From the NCBI GenBank assembly GCA_963757155.1, contig CAVWQS010000037.1, forward strand, positions 62,001 to 126,000: DNA of 64,000 nt, read 5' to 3'. A program made the translations under genes and the position numbers. Within the stretch, counting starts at the first letter, position 1, and every line of letters starts with the position of its first letter. Origin of the DNA: DASXQK01 sp963757155. GTDB taxonomy: Bacteria; Pseudomonadota; Alphaproteobacteria; Dongiales; Dongiaceae. Below, piece after piece: positions 55,534 through 63,441 of the stretch. The notes beneath the pieces were generated by a model. It was not told where the DNA came from, searched no databases, and saw only the letters and a list, made by a program, of their open reading frames with translations.

Positions 55534-55621
55534 GGCGGCGGATTATGGTGACGCGACGCCCCCGAAACAAGCTCGATGCTGTATGAATTTGCAAGGCGTC
55601 CCCCTAAATGTTGTGTGAGTC

Positions 55622-56035
55622 ATGACGGACACCACTTCGAACGACCAGCCGCCCACCGATCTCGTCCCGGCAATCCGCACCATCGCCATGCCCGCCGACG
55701 CCAATTCCAACGGCGATATCTTCGGCGGCTGGATGATGTCCCAGATGGACCTGGCCGGCGGCGTGGCCGCCGTCCAGCGGGCCCAGGGGCGGATCGTCAC
55801 CGTGGCCGTGGACGCCATGACCTTCCACCTCCCGGTCAATGTCGGCGATCTCGTGAGCTGCTATTCCCAGGTCACCCGTGTCGGGCGGACCTCCCTGACA
55901 GTCAGGATCGACGCCTGGGTCCAGCGGCGCATCGGCCGCCACATGGAACGGGTGACCAGCGGCTCCTTCACTTATGTCGCCGTTGACGAGAAAGGCCGGC
56001 CGCGGCCGGTGCCGCCGGAGAACACGACAAAATAG
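55622..56035 (+). CDS. Acyl-CoA thioesterase, YciA type
   Basis: A 137-residue hotdog-fold protein: AIRTIAMPADANSNGDIFGG, WMMSQMDLAGGVAAVQRAQG and VTVAVDAMTFHLPVNVGDLV. The NxxGxxFGGxxxxxMD pattern with catalytic Asp is that of YciA-like thioesterases, which release CoA from medium and long acyl-CoAs in the cytoplasm. It is transcribed divergently from parE, and the GFA genes follow on the same strand. Confidence 0.9.
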   Translation: MTDTTSNDQPPTDLVPAIRTIAMPADANSNGDIFGGWMMSQMDLAGGVAAVQRAQGRIVTVAVDAMTFHLPVNVGDLVSCYSQVTRVGRTSLTVRIDAWVQRRIGRHMERVTSGSFTYVAVDEKGRPRPVPPENTTK

Positions 56036-56099
56036 TTCTTGTTATGTTCCGTTGCATTCTTAGACTTTCCGGCAGGTGAGTCAAGAAGGCGAGGGTTGC

Positions 56100-56525
56100 A
56101 TGGCCGAGCAAGAAGGGATGAGGACGGGTGGCTGCCAATGCGGCGCCGTCCGCTATGAGATCTCGAGCGCGCCGGTCGATCTCTATGTCTGCCATTGCCG
56201 GGAATGCCAGAAGCAATCGAGCTCGGCCTTCGGCATTTCGGCCATTTTTCGTCGCGCAGATTTCCGCCTGACCCAGGGCGCCGTCAAAAGCTGGACGCGT
56301 CCCACCGACACCGGCCGGCGCTTGCGCTGCGTCTTCTGCCCCGATTGCGGGTCTCGAATCTGGCATGAGCGGGAGAGCGAGGTCCTGCCGACCATCAGCG
56401 TGAAGGGCGGTTCGCTGGACCAGCCCGTCGATCTTGCGGCAGCCGTGCATATCTGGATCTCCCGCAAGCTTCCGGGCGTCGACATCCCCGAAGGCGTCGT
56501 GCATTTCGCGGAGGAGCCTGACTGA
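56100..56525 (+). CDS. GFA family glutathione-dependent formaldehyde-activating-like protein 1
   Basis: A 141-residue zinc protein from ATG 56100, preceded by a GAGG site; GTG 56076 is possible. It has GGCQCGAVRYEISSAPVDLY, VCHCRECQKQSSSAFGISAI and VFCPDCGSRIWHERE. The CxCGxxR...CHCxxC...CxxCG arrangement supplies the two zinc sites of the GFA/CENP-V fold. Most homologues have unknown activity. The stop immediately abuts the next ATG, and the two genes are duplicates. Confidence 0.88.
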   Translation: MAEQEGMRTGGCQCGAVRYEISSAPVDLYVCHCRECQKQSSSAFGISAIFRRADFRLTQGAVKSWTRPTDTGRRLRCVFCPDCGSRIWHERESEVLPTISVKGGSLDQPVDLAAAVHIWISRKLPGVDIPEGVVHFAEEPD

Positions 56526-56930
56526 ATGATGACCGGGGGCTGCCAATGCGGCGCAATCCGCTACGAGGTCTCCGGCCCGCCGATGAAGCTCTATGTCTGC
56601 CATTGCCGCGAATGCCGGAAGCAGACGGCCTCGGCCTTCGGCATTTCGGCGATCGTGCGGCGCGAGGATTTCCGTCTCATCCAAGGCACCCCGAAGAGCT
56701 GGGTGAGGGTGGCCGACAGCGGTCGCCGGCTGCGTCTGATGTTCTGTCTGGACTGCGGGACCCGCGTCTGGCACGACCGGGAGGGCGTGGACTGGCCGAC
56801 CGTCAGCATCGAGGGCGGCTCGCTGGATCAGCCCCTCGATCTCCGCGCGGCGGTCCATGTTTGGACCTCGCGCAAGCTCCCAGGCGTCGTGATTCCCGAG
56901 GACGCGGCTCAGTTTCCGCGGGGCGACTGA
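56526..56930 (+). CDS. GFA family protein 2 (tandem paralogue)
   Basis: A 134-residue protein closely similar to the upstream gene: TGGCQCGAIRYEVSGPPMKL, YVCHCRECRKQTASAFGISA, FCLDCGTRVWHDREG and GGSLDQPLDLRAAVHVWTSR. All zinc Cys positions are conserved. Its ATG starts right after the stop of copy 1, so they are a translationally coupled tandem duplicate. Substrate is unknown; formaldehyde/glutathione handling is only the historical family name. Confidence 0.88.
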   Translation: MMTGGCQCGAIRYEVSGPPMKLYVCHCRECRKQTASAFGISAIVRREDFRLIQGTPKSWVRVADSGRRLRLMFCLDCGTRVWHDREGVDWPTVSIEGGSLDQPLDLRAAVHVWTSRKLPGVVIPEDAAQFPRGD

Positions 56931-56943
56931 ATCGAGAGCCTGC

Positions 56944-57891
56944 TTACAGCCCCATCACCTTGAACGCCACTTCGCTGACGACGCTGTCGGGTTTCGCCAG
57001 CTGCTCGGGCTCTTCGAAATGATTCGTATCGAACAGAATCTTGCGATCGGTGAGACGGCCCATGCCGCGCAACGCCTCGGCGAGGACCGTGCCTTGGCGT
57101 ATGAACTCGGGGCTATCCTTGTCGGCGTTCAGGACGGCGATGGGGCAGGCGATCTGATCGAGATGACGCATGGGGCTCAGCGCCGCCACTTCCGCCGCGG
57201 TGATGTGAACATAGTTTCGGCGGGAGGAGATCATGACGGGGTAGAGCTCATACATCCCACTCATCAGCAGCCCGCCCTTGATCACATCCCTCGGCAAGCC
57301 GCGCGTGGCCCAGTCGGTGGTGAGAAGGCAGGAGGCGAGATGGCCGCCCGACGAATGGCCGGAGAGGTAGATGCGGGCGGGGTCGCCCCCGAAGCTGGCG
57401 GCATTGTGGAAGGTCCATTCCAAAGCGCGCCGGCAATTCTCCACCATCTGCGGCAGCGTGACGGTCTTGAGGTTTTCAAAATCGGGCGTGACATAGGCGG
57501 CACCCCGTCCGACGAATGTCGGCGCGGGATAAGAGGCATCCAGCCGCGTATTGAATAGCCAGGCGCCCCCATGGATGAAGACCATGACGGGAACGCCGCT
57601 GGCATTGGCGGGGGTGAATATGTCGATAAGATCGTCGGCGCCGGTCCCATAATGCATCGTGCGGGGCGGCGTCTTCTCGCGCACCGCCGCGCTCGTCCTG
57701 CCGTCCCCCGCCTGAAGCCCGTTGATGTCCGGTGACCAGAAGGATTGATCATAGGCGATGTCCATCTGCTCCTGGGTGTAGTCCAGGAAGATCGGGGGCG
57801 ATGCGCTGAAGCCATCGGCGGCGGCGAATGAGCTCGCCGCGAAGGCGGATGGAAGCGCGCCGATGGCGGCGAGGAATGATCTGCGTTTCAT
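56944..57891 (-). CDS. Exported alpha/beta hydrolase (BD-FAE / arylformamidase-like)
   Basis: A 315-residue protein from ATG 57891. The N-terminus (MKRRSFLAAIGALPSAFAAS) has RRSFL, consistent with a twin-arginine signal. The hydrolase has VMVFIHGGAWLFNTRLDASY (HGG oxyanion), ARIYLSGHSSGGHLASCLLT (nucleophile Ser), the Asp in LNADKDSPEFIRQ and the His in LFDTNHFEEPEQ. The fold matches carboxylesterase/arylformamidase relatives; the substrate is unknown. An upstream ATG at 57936 is less likely. Confidence 0.82.
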   Translation of the reverse strand: MKRRSFLAAIGALPSAFAASSFAAADGFSASPPIFLDYTQEQMDIAYDQSFWSPDINGLQAGDGRTSAAVREKTPPRTMHYGTGADDLIDIFTPANASGVPVMVFIHGGAWLFNTRLDASYPAPTFVGRGAAYVTPDFENLKTVTLPQMVENCRRALEWTFHNAASFGGDPARIYLSGHSSGGHLASCLLTTDWATRGLPRDVIKGGLLMSGMYELYPVMISSRRNYVHITAAEVAALSPMRHLDQIACPIAVLNADKDSPEFIRQGTVLAEALRGMGRLTDRKILFDTNHFEEPEQLAKPDSVVSEVAFKVMGL

Positions 57892-58027
57892 GATTCTGAG
57901 CCCCCCATTCGCGCCTGGCCCACTTATGCGGTGCATGGCGACGATGTTTCCCTTGTGAGCCGGATAAGATCACACCCGGCCGATCGGCCATAGTCAAATA
58001 GCCTGAGGCGGGCAGACGTCCTGACCC

Positions 58028-59242
58028 CTATCCGGGTGAGCCGAGGGCTTGGGTCCATTCTTCCGCCACCTCGGCGACTGCCTCTCGCGGCGCGTGTTGC
58101 GCCGCCAGCTCGCGGAGCTGCAATCCGGTCAGCAGGCGCGACAGCGCCCAGACGGCGGCGCCACGCACCAGCGCATCCTCGTCGTCGAGACGCGCCACGG
58201 CGGCAGCTTGCAGCTCGACGCGGCCGCTGTTGCCGATGGCGATCAGCACATTGCGCAGGAAGCGCACGCGGCCGATGCGCTTGATGGGCGAGCCGGCGAA
58301 GAGGCGCCGGAAGCCGGCATCGTCGAGGGCGGCGAGCTCGGCCAGGGCTGGGGCTTCCAGCTCCGGGCGCTGGCGGAAATCGGACTGCTGCGTCGCCTGG
58401 GCGAATTTGTTCCAGGGGCAGACGGCGAGGCAATCGTCGCAACCATAGATGCGGTTGCCCATGAGCGGGCGCAACTCGCGCGGGATCGGCCCCTTATGCT
58501 CGATGGTGAGATAGGAAATGCAGCGCCGCGCATCGAGCTTATAGGGCGAAGGGAAGGCGGCGGTTGGGCAGGCGTCAAGACAGCGCCGGCAGGCGCCACA
58601 ATGATCCTCCTCGGCCGGTCCGGCACCAAGCTCCAGCGTGGTGAAGACCTCGCCGAGGAAGAGCCAGGAGCCCAGCTCGCGGGAGACGAGATTGGTATGC
58701 TTGCCCTGCCAGCCGATCCCCGCCGCCTCGGCCAGCGGCTTCTCCATCACCGGGGCGGTATCGACGAAGACCTTCACCCCGCAGTCGAAGCGCGCCGCCA
58801 TCCAGCGCGCCAGCGCCTTGAGGCGCTTCTTGATGGTGTCGTGGTAATCGCGGTTGCGGGCATAGACGGAGATCTCGCCCGCTTCGGGACTGGGTCGTTC
58901 CGCGAGGGGATCGGAGGGCGGTCCGTAATTCAGTCCCAGCACCACCACCGAGCGCGCCTCGGGCCAGAGCACCGTCGGCTCGCCGCGCCGATCGGCCTTG
59001 TCCGCGAGCCAGCCCATATCGCCGTGATAGCCCGCCGCCAGAAACCCCGCGAGGCCCTCGCGGGCGGAAGGCCTCAACTCGGCCCTTGCGAAGCCGACGG
59101 CGTCGAAGCCCAACGCCAAGGCTTGGTCGCGAATAAGGCCGCGGGGATTCTCGGGAGAAGATGGGGGCGGCCCCTCACTTCTCCCTCCCCCCTTGCGGGG
59201 GAGGGATGGGGAGGGGGGTGCCAAGGGCGCCTTCGTCTGCAA
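58028..59242 (-). CDS. queG: Epoxyqueuosine reductase QueG
   Basis: A 404-residue cobalamin/iron-sulfur enzyme that reduces epoxyqueuosine to queuosine in tRNA. Conserved parts: IRDQALALGFDAVGFARAEL, AGYHGDMGWLADKADRRGEP, VFVDTAPVMEKPLAEAAGIG, the two ferredoxin-type clusters CGACRRCLDACP and CDDCLAVCPWNKFA, and a HEAT-like C-terminus. The only in-frame start is ATG 59242, which makes the first ~30 residues (including APPSPSLPRKGGGRSEGPPP) a translated palindromic repeat. It is the last gene of queA-tgt-queF-queG, 3 nt after the queF stop. Confidence 0.93.
   Translation of the reverse strand: MQTKAPLAPPSPSLPRKGGGRSEGPPPSSPENPRGLIRDQALALGFDAVGFARAELRPSAREGLAGFLAAGYHGDMGWLADKADRRGEPTVLWPEARSVVVLGLNYGPPSDPLAERPSPEAGEISVYARNRDYHDTIKKRLKALARWMAARFDCGVKVFVDTAPVMEKPLAEAAGIGWQGKHTNLVSRELGSWLFLGEVFTTLELGAGPAEEDHCGACRRCLDACPTAAFPSPYKLDARRCISYLTIEHKGPIPRELRPLMGNRIYGCDDCLAVCPWNKFAQATQQSDFRQRPELEAPALAELAALDDAGFRRLFAGSPIKRIGRVRFLRNVLIAIGNSGRVELQAAAVARLDDEDALVRGAAVWALSRLLTGLQLRELAAQHAPREAVAEVAEEWTQALGSPG
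59183..59205. repeat. Palindromic repeat inside the 5' end of queG
   Basis: CCCTCCCCC (59183-59191) pairs with GGGGGAGGG (59197-59205), loop CTTGC. It is the same palindrome class as 16083-16156 and 19200-19229, but here it lies within the queG frame and encodes residues of its N-terminus. Confidence 0.7.
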
Positions 59243-59245
59243 ACC

Positions 59246-59710
59246 CTATCCGCGGCCGCGATAGGAGGCGACATCCTGCGGCGGGATCCACACACCCTCC
59301 GGCGGCGCGCTCGTCTGGAAGAAGACATCGATGGGCATGCCTCCGCGCGGATACCAATAGCCGCCGATCCTCAGCCACCGCGGGGCCAGCGCCCCGATCA
59401 GCTTCTTCGCGATGTCGAGGGTGCAGGCCTCATGAAAGGCGCCGTGATTGCGGAAGGAATTGAAATAGAGCTTGAGGGATTTCGATTCCACCAGCCAGCG
59501 GTCGGGGATGTAGTCGATGACGAGATGGGCGAAATCGGGCTGGCCGGTGATGGGGCAGAGGGAGGTGAACTCCGGCTGCACGAAGCGCACGACGTAATTG
59601 TCGGCGACATGGGGATTGGGCACGCGATCCAGCGCTGCTTCCTCGGGCGAGGCGGGCTGCGCCGTCTTTTGCCCGAGCTGGGTCAGGCCCCGGTAGATGT
59701 CCTCGGTCAT
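59246..59710 (-). CDS. queF: NADPH-dependent 7-cyano-7-deazaguanine reductase QueF
   Basis: A 154-residue protein reducing preQ0 to preQ1. It has FTSLCPITGQPDFAHLVIDY with the catalytic Cys and Asp, ESKSLKLYFNSFRNHGAFHE (substrate-binding Glu/His), and YPRGGMPIDVFFQTS. The short single-domain size matches the YkvM-type subfamily. The ATG overlaps the tgt stop by 4 nt. Confidence 0.95.
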   Translation of the reverse strand: MTEDIYRGLTQLGQKTAQPASPEEAALDRVPNPHVADNYVVRFVQPEFTSLCPITGQPDFAHLVIDYIPDRWLVESKSLKLYFNSFRNHGAFHEACTLDIAKKLIGALAPRWLRIGGYWYPRGGMPIDVFFQTSAPPEGVWIPPQDVASYRGRG

Positions 59711-60840
59711 GGCGCTTCCTTTGCAGGTCGGGCTTCGGCCCTCTGGGCCTCGAAGGCCGCGGCGAATTCGGCCAGGCTACCGGCCGCGATCGCCGCGCGC
59801 AGGCCTGCCATCAGCTCCTGATAGTAATGCAGGTTGTGCCAGGTCAACAGCATCGAGCCCAGGATCTCCTTCGACTTCACGAGATGGTGGATATAGCCGC
59901 GGGAATAGTCGCGGCAGGCCGGGCAGCTGCAGGCGGGATCGATGGGGGCGGGATCCTCGGCGTGGCGGGCATTGCGCATATTGAGCTCGCCGAAGCGGGT
60001 GAAGGCGGCCCCGGTGCGCCCGGCCCGCGTCGGCATCACGCAGTCGAACATGTCGATACCGCGGGTGACGGCGCCCAGGATATCCTCCGGCCGGCCCACT
60101 CCCATGAGATAGCGCGGGCGTTCGGCCGGCAGCATCTCCGGGGCGAAATCGAGGATGCGGAACATCTCCTGCTGGCCTTCGCCGATGGCAAGCCCGCCGA
60201 TGGCATAGCCGTCGAAGCCGATGCCGGCCAACGCCTCGGCCGACTCCCGGCGCAGCTCCTCATAGATCCCGCCCTGCATGATGCCGAAGAGCAGATAGCC
60301 CTCGCGCTTCTGAAAGGCCGTGCGGCAGCGCTCGGCCCAGCGCATGGAGAGCCGCATCGAGCTTGCGGCCTCCTCGGGCGTGGCGGGGAAGGGCGTGCAT
60401 TCGTCGAAACACATGGTGATATCGGCATCGAGCAGATGCTGGATCTCGACGCTGCGCTCCGGCGTCAGCATATGGCGGCTGCCGTCGAGATGGGAGCGGA
60501 ACTCCACGCCCTTCTCGCCGATCTTGCGCAGCTCCGAGAGGCTCATGACCTGAAAGCCGCCGGAATCCGTGAGGATGGGGCGCGGCCAGTTCATGAATTT
60601 ATGCAGGCCGCCCAGCGCCGCCACCCGCTCCGCACCGGGCCGCAGCATGAGATGATAGGTATTGCCCAGGAGGATCTCGGCCCCCGTGGCGGCGACGGAG
60701 TCCGGCAGCATGGCCTTGACCGTGCCCGCTGTGCCCACGGGCATGAAGGCCGGCGTCTCCACCGTGCCATGGGCGGTATGGATCCGCCCGCGGCGTGCCT
60801 TGCCATCCCGCGCCAGGAGCTCGAAGCAGCTATCGCTCAT
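59707..60840 (-). CDS. tgt: Queuine/preQ1 tRNA-ribosyltransferase
   Basis: A 377-residue TIM-barrel enzyme exchanging guanine-34 for preQ1 in GUN-anticodon tRNAs. The nucleophile/substrate loop is RPILTDSGGFQVMSL, followed by YLMGVGRPEDILGAVTRGID and the Asp in DMFDCVMPTRAGRTG. The zinc site is CSCPACRDYSRGYIHHL. The ATG overlaps the queA stop by 4 nt. In bacteria preQ1 is the natural substrate, which fits the downstream queF. Confidence 0.96.
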   Translation of the reverse strand: MSDSCFELLARDGKARRGRIHTAHGTVETPAFMPVGTAGTVKAMLPDSVAATGAEILLGNTYHLMLRPGAERVAALGGLHKFMNWPRPILTDSGGFQVMSLSELRKIGEKGVEFRSHLDGSRHMLTPERSVEIQHLLDADITMCFDECTPFPATPEEAASSMRLSMRWAERCRTAFQKREGYLLFGIMQGGIYEELRRESAEALAGIGFDGYAIGGLAIGEGQQEMFRILDFAPEMLPAERPRYLMGVGRPEDILGAVTRGIDMFDCVMPTRAGRTGAAFTRFGELNMRNARHAEDPAPIDPACSCPACRDYSRGYIHHLVKSKEILGSMLLTWHNLHYYQELMAGLRAAIAAGSLAEFAAAFEAQRAEARPAKEAP

Positions 60841-61892
60841 GCGGCGCGCTCCAGCAGCGAGGCATCGCCATAGGAGAAGAAGCGATAGTCCGAGGCGATG
60901 GCATGGGCATAGGCCTGCTTCATGTGCTCGAGCCCGGCGAAGGCCGCCACCAGCATGAAGAGGGTCGATTTCGGCAGATGGAAATTGGTCATCAGCAGGT
61001 CGACGACGCGGAAGCGATAGCCGGGGGTGATGAAGATCTCGGTCTCGCCGGCGAAGGGGCCGACGCGCCCCTCTGCGCTGGCTGCGGATTCCAGCAGGCG
61101 AAGCGAGGTGGTGCCCACGGCGACGATCCGCCGGCCCTCCGCCTTCGCCCGGTTGATCGCCTCGGCGGCGGCCGGCGGGATCTCGCCATATTCGGCATGC
61201 ATGCGATGCTCCTCGATGCGCTCGGCCTTGACCGGCAGGAAGGTGCCGGCGCCCACATGCAGGGTCAGGGTGGCGCGCTCGATGCCACGCACATTCAGCT
61301 GCTCCAGCAGGGCCGGGGTGAAATGGAGCCCGGCGGTGGGGGCGGCCACCGCGCCCTCGGGCGCGGCATAGACCGTCTGGTAGTCCTCCGCATCTCCTGC
61401 CTCGACGGGCCGGAGCTTGCGGATATAGGGCGGCAGCGGCATGGCGCCGAGACGATGCAAGGCGGCCATCAGCTCGGGCCCGCCGCGGTTGAAGCCCAGC
61501 AGGATGTCCCCGGCCGGCGATTTCTCCAGGACCTCGGCCGCAAGATCTTCGCCGAACTGGATGCGGTCGCCCGGCGCCAGCCGCCGGCCCGGCTTGGCGA
61601 AGGCCAGCCAGCGGTCGTCGCCTTCGCGCTTGTGCAGCGTCACCTCCATGGCGACCTCGGGGCTTCCGGGTCGGGCGCGGCGGCCCTGGAGCTGGGCGGG
61701 GATGACCTTGGTGTCGTTGAAGACCATGAGATCGCCGGGCCGCAGGATCGCCGGCAGTTCGCTCACCTGGCGATCCTCGAGCCCGCCGGGGCGAACCACC
61801 AGCAGCCGCGCGGCGTCGCGCGGACGGGCCGGATATCGCGCGATCAGGCGCTCCGGCAGCTCGAAGTCGAAATCGGATAGAAGAAGGCTCAC
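60837..61892 (-). CDS. queA: S-adenosylmethionine:tRNA ribosyltransferase-isomerase QueA
   Basis: A 351-residue enzyme adding the epoxycyclopentanediol group from SAM to preQ1-34 in tRNA. It opens MSLLLSDFDFELPERLIARY and has DLMVFNDTKVIPAQLQGRRA, VYAAPEGAVAAPTAGLHFTP, VGAGTFLPVKAERIEEHRMH and LMTNFHLPKSTLFMLVAAFA, all diagnostic. It heads queA-tgt-queF-queG. yhhQ diverges about 70 bp upstream. Confidence 0.96.
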   Translation of the reverse strand: MSLLLSDFDFELPERLIARYPARPRDAARLLVVRPGGLEDRQVSELPAILRPGDLMVFNDTKVIPAQLQGRRARPGSPEVAMEVTLHKREGDDRWLAFAKPGRRLAPGDRIQFGEDLAAEVLEKSPAGDILLGFNRGGPELMAALHRLGAMPLPPYIRKLRPVEAGDAEDYQTVYAAPEGAVAAPTAGLHFTPALLEQLNVRGIERATLTLHVGAGTFLPVKAERIEEHRMHAEYGEIPPAAAEAINRAKAEGRRIVAVGTTSLRLLESAASAEGRVGPFAGETEIFITPGYRFRVVDLLMTNFHLPKSTLFMLVAAFAGLEHMKQAYAHAIASDYRFFSYGDASLLERAA

Positions 61893-61961
61893 GGTAATGC
61901 TATCAGGCGCGACGGCCTAGAACGGCGCCGGCAAGCCGGTCTTTCGGAGAGCTTTGAGCAG

Positions 61962-62648
61962 ATGGTTCAGCACGAGTCCCGCTTTTCGTCCTTCTTCGTC
62001 GCCGTGGTGGCCCTGTTCGTGACCTGCCTGGTGATCTCCAATGTCATCGCCGTCAAGCTGGCGATGGTCCAGGGGCTGGTCCTGCCGGCGGGCATCATCA
62101 TCTTCCCGGTCAGCTACCTCTTAGCCGATGTGCTGACGGAAGTGTACGGCTACCGCGCCGCACGCCGGGTGCTCTGGCTGGGCTTCTTCTGCAATCTGCT
62201 GGCGGTGGCGGCCATCTGGATCGGCGGGCTGCTGCCGGCGGCCCCCTTCTGGGGCGGCCAGGCGGCCTATGACCAGATCCTGGGCGCCACGCCCCGGATC
62301 CTTCTCGCCTCCTTCGCCGCCTATCTCGTGGGCGAGTTCGCCAATACCATGATCATGTCCAAGCTCAAGGTCGCCATGGCCGGGCGCCATCTCTGGGCCC
62401 GGGCCATCGCCTCGACCCTGGTGGGGCAGGGGCTGGATTCCATCGTGTTCATCGCGATCGCCTTCTCCGGCTTCATGCCGCTGCCGATCCTGCTCGGCGC
62501 CATCGTCACGCAATGGCTGATCAAATCGGCCTATGAGGCCCTCGCCACCCCGCTGACCTATGCCATGGTCGGCTTCCTCAAGCGCCGCGAGGGCATCGAC
62601 ACCTACGACCGCGGGATCAGCTTCAATCCCTTTGCGCTGGGGGATTAG
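61962..62648 (+). CDS. yhhQ: Queuosine precursor transporter YhhQ
   Basis: A 228-residue membrane protein of the YhhQ/PF02592 family, with about six segments, for example SFFVAVVALFVTCLVISNVI, LPAGIIIFPVSYLLADVLTE and FANTMIMSKLKVAMAGRHLW. Family members import preQ0/preQ1. It opens from ATG 61962, divergent to queA across ~70 bp. No preQ1 riboswitch fold was recognised in the gap. It supports a salvage-capable queuosine route. Confidence 0.93.
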   Translation: MVQHESRFSSFFVAVVALFVTCLVISNVIAVKLAMVQGLVLPAGIIIFPVSYLLADVLTEVYGYRAARRVLWLGFFCNLLAVAAIWIGGLLPAAPFWGGQAAYDQILGATPRILLASFAAYLVGEFANTMIMSKLKVAMAGRHLWARAIASTLVGQGLDSIVFIAIAFSGFMPLPILLGAIVTQWLIKSAYEALATPLTYAMVGFLKRREGIDTYDRGISFNPFALGD

Positions 62649-62653
62649 TCTGG

Positions 62654-62676
62654 ACGCGCTGCTCGGAGAAGCGCGT
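62654..62676 (+). terminator. Terminator-like hairpin after yhhQ
   Basis: ACGCGCT (62654-62660) pairs with AGCGCGT (62670-62676), a 7-bp stem and 9-nt loop, 6 bp past the yhhQ stop, followed by GTTTGAC. The T-tract is short. Confidence 0.4.
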
Positions 62677-62678
62677 GT

Positions 62679-62733
62679 TTGACATTTACGTGTTTTGCGT
62701 GTAGTCTGAAATGATGATCTGGGGTTCTCCCCA
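62679..62733 (+). promoter_or_regulatory. Near-consensus promoter with downstream hairpin, possible small RNA start
   Basis: TTGACA (62679-62684), a 17-bp spacer and TAGTCT (62702-62707) form a good sigma-70 promoter. A short hairpin TGGGG-TTCT-CCCCA lies at 62720-62733, just after the expected start site. No supported plus-strand ORF follows in 62649-62978, so the transcript could be non-coding. This is inference. Confidence 0.4.
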
Positions 62734-62978
62734 CACGGGCGGCTGGCAGGCCTCTTCATCGCAGAACCGCTCATTCCCGGCTTGTGAACGGAAGGCTACT
62801 GCGCGTCGCCGCGAAGACGAATGCCGCCTTCATCCGGAATAGAGACGGCAACGCCTGTAAATTCCCTGCGGGTAGAGAAGCTCACCGGACGCTCAAACCA
62901 GAACAGTCAGGCCCCCATCGGATTGCGCTCTGAGCGTTGCGCAAATGGGCGAGACAATTACTCTCGTGAAACACCTCT

Positions 62979-63281
62979 TTATACCGCCTGCGGAATAGAC
63001 CTCCCTGCAGAAGCAGCGAGAGGCCGCCCGAGACCGCGCTGTGATCCGCAACGCAGATTGAGGGGCCTGATCTCGAGCTGTGGCATCCCCGGCATCGAGA
63101 AACCGGCCAGTAAGGCGCGAACACGCTCGGTTGCTTTCGCAAAGCTCGGCGGCATCGCGGTCGCGAGTTCTGGCGGCGGAAAGGTGACCCCCAGGAGGAA
63201 GTCTTCGACCTCGGCCGGCCGTTCCAGTAGCCGCTGCAGATCGGCAGCATCGACCCGTCGAAGGCAGAGTGACAGACCCAT
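62979..63281 (-). CDS. Short protein with a YfbM/DUF1877-like N-terminus
   Basis: From ATG 63281 the frame reads MGLSLCLRRVDAADLQRLLE and RPAEVEDFLLGVTFPPPELA, then ends at 62979 after 100 residues. The first ~30 residues resemble the start of DUF1877 (YfbM) proteins, which are about 160 residues long. The rest (GFSMPGMPQLEIRPLN...) does not match and may follow a frameshift or truncation. Function unknown. Confidence 0.4.
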   Translation of the reverse strand: MGLSLCLRRVDAADLQRLLERPAEVEDFLLGVTFPPPELATAMPPSFAKATERVRALLAGFSMPGMPQLEIRPLNLRCGSQRGLGRPLAASAGRSIPQAV

Positions 63282-63334
63282 GGGGCAATAGTCGGCGCGC
63301 ACCGTTCTTGGGTCAACCAGCGGGGCAAGCACCC

Positions 63335-63370
63335 AAAGAAAAAGCCCCCGGCGCATGGGCACCGGGGGCT
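63335..63370 (-). terminator. Intrinsic terminator after glnA
   Basis: AGCCCCCGG (63343-63351) pairs with CCGGGGGCT (63362-63370), a 9-bp stem with a 10-nt loop. On the minus strand it is followed by TTTTTCTTT (63343-63335). It lies about 70 bp past the glnA stop. Confidence 0.88.
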
Positions 63371-63441
63371 GTTCGCATCGTCTTGCACGGGCCGGCCTTG
63401 GGGGGCTCCGGCCCGCGGGAGTCACACGAGGCGATGCGAGG

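Noticed and set aside
61893..61961. Possible preQ1 riboswitch between queA and yhhQ
   Set aside because: The short gap shows no preQ1 aptamer pseudoknot sequence that I can recognise; a covariance search would be needed to change this.
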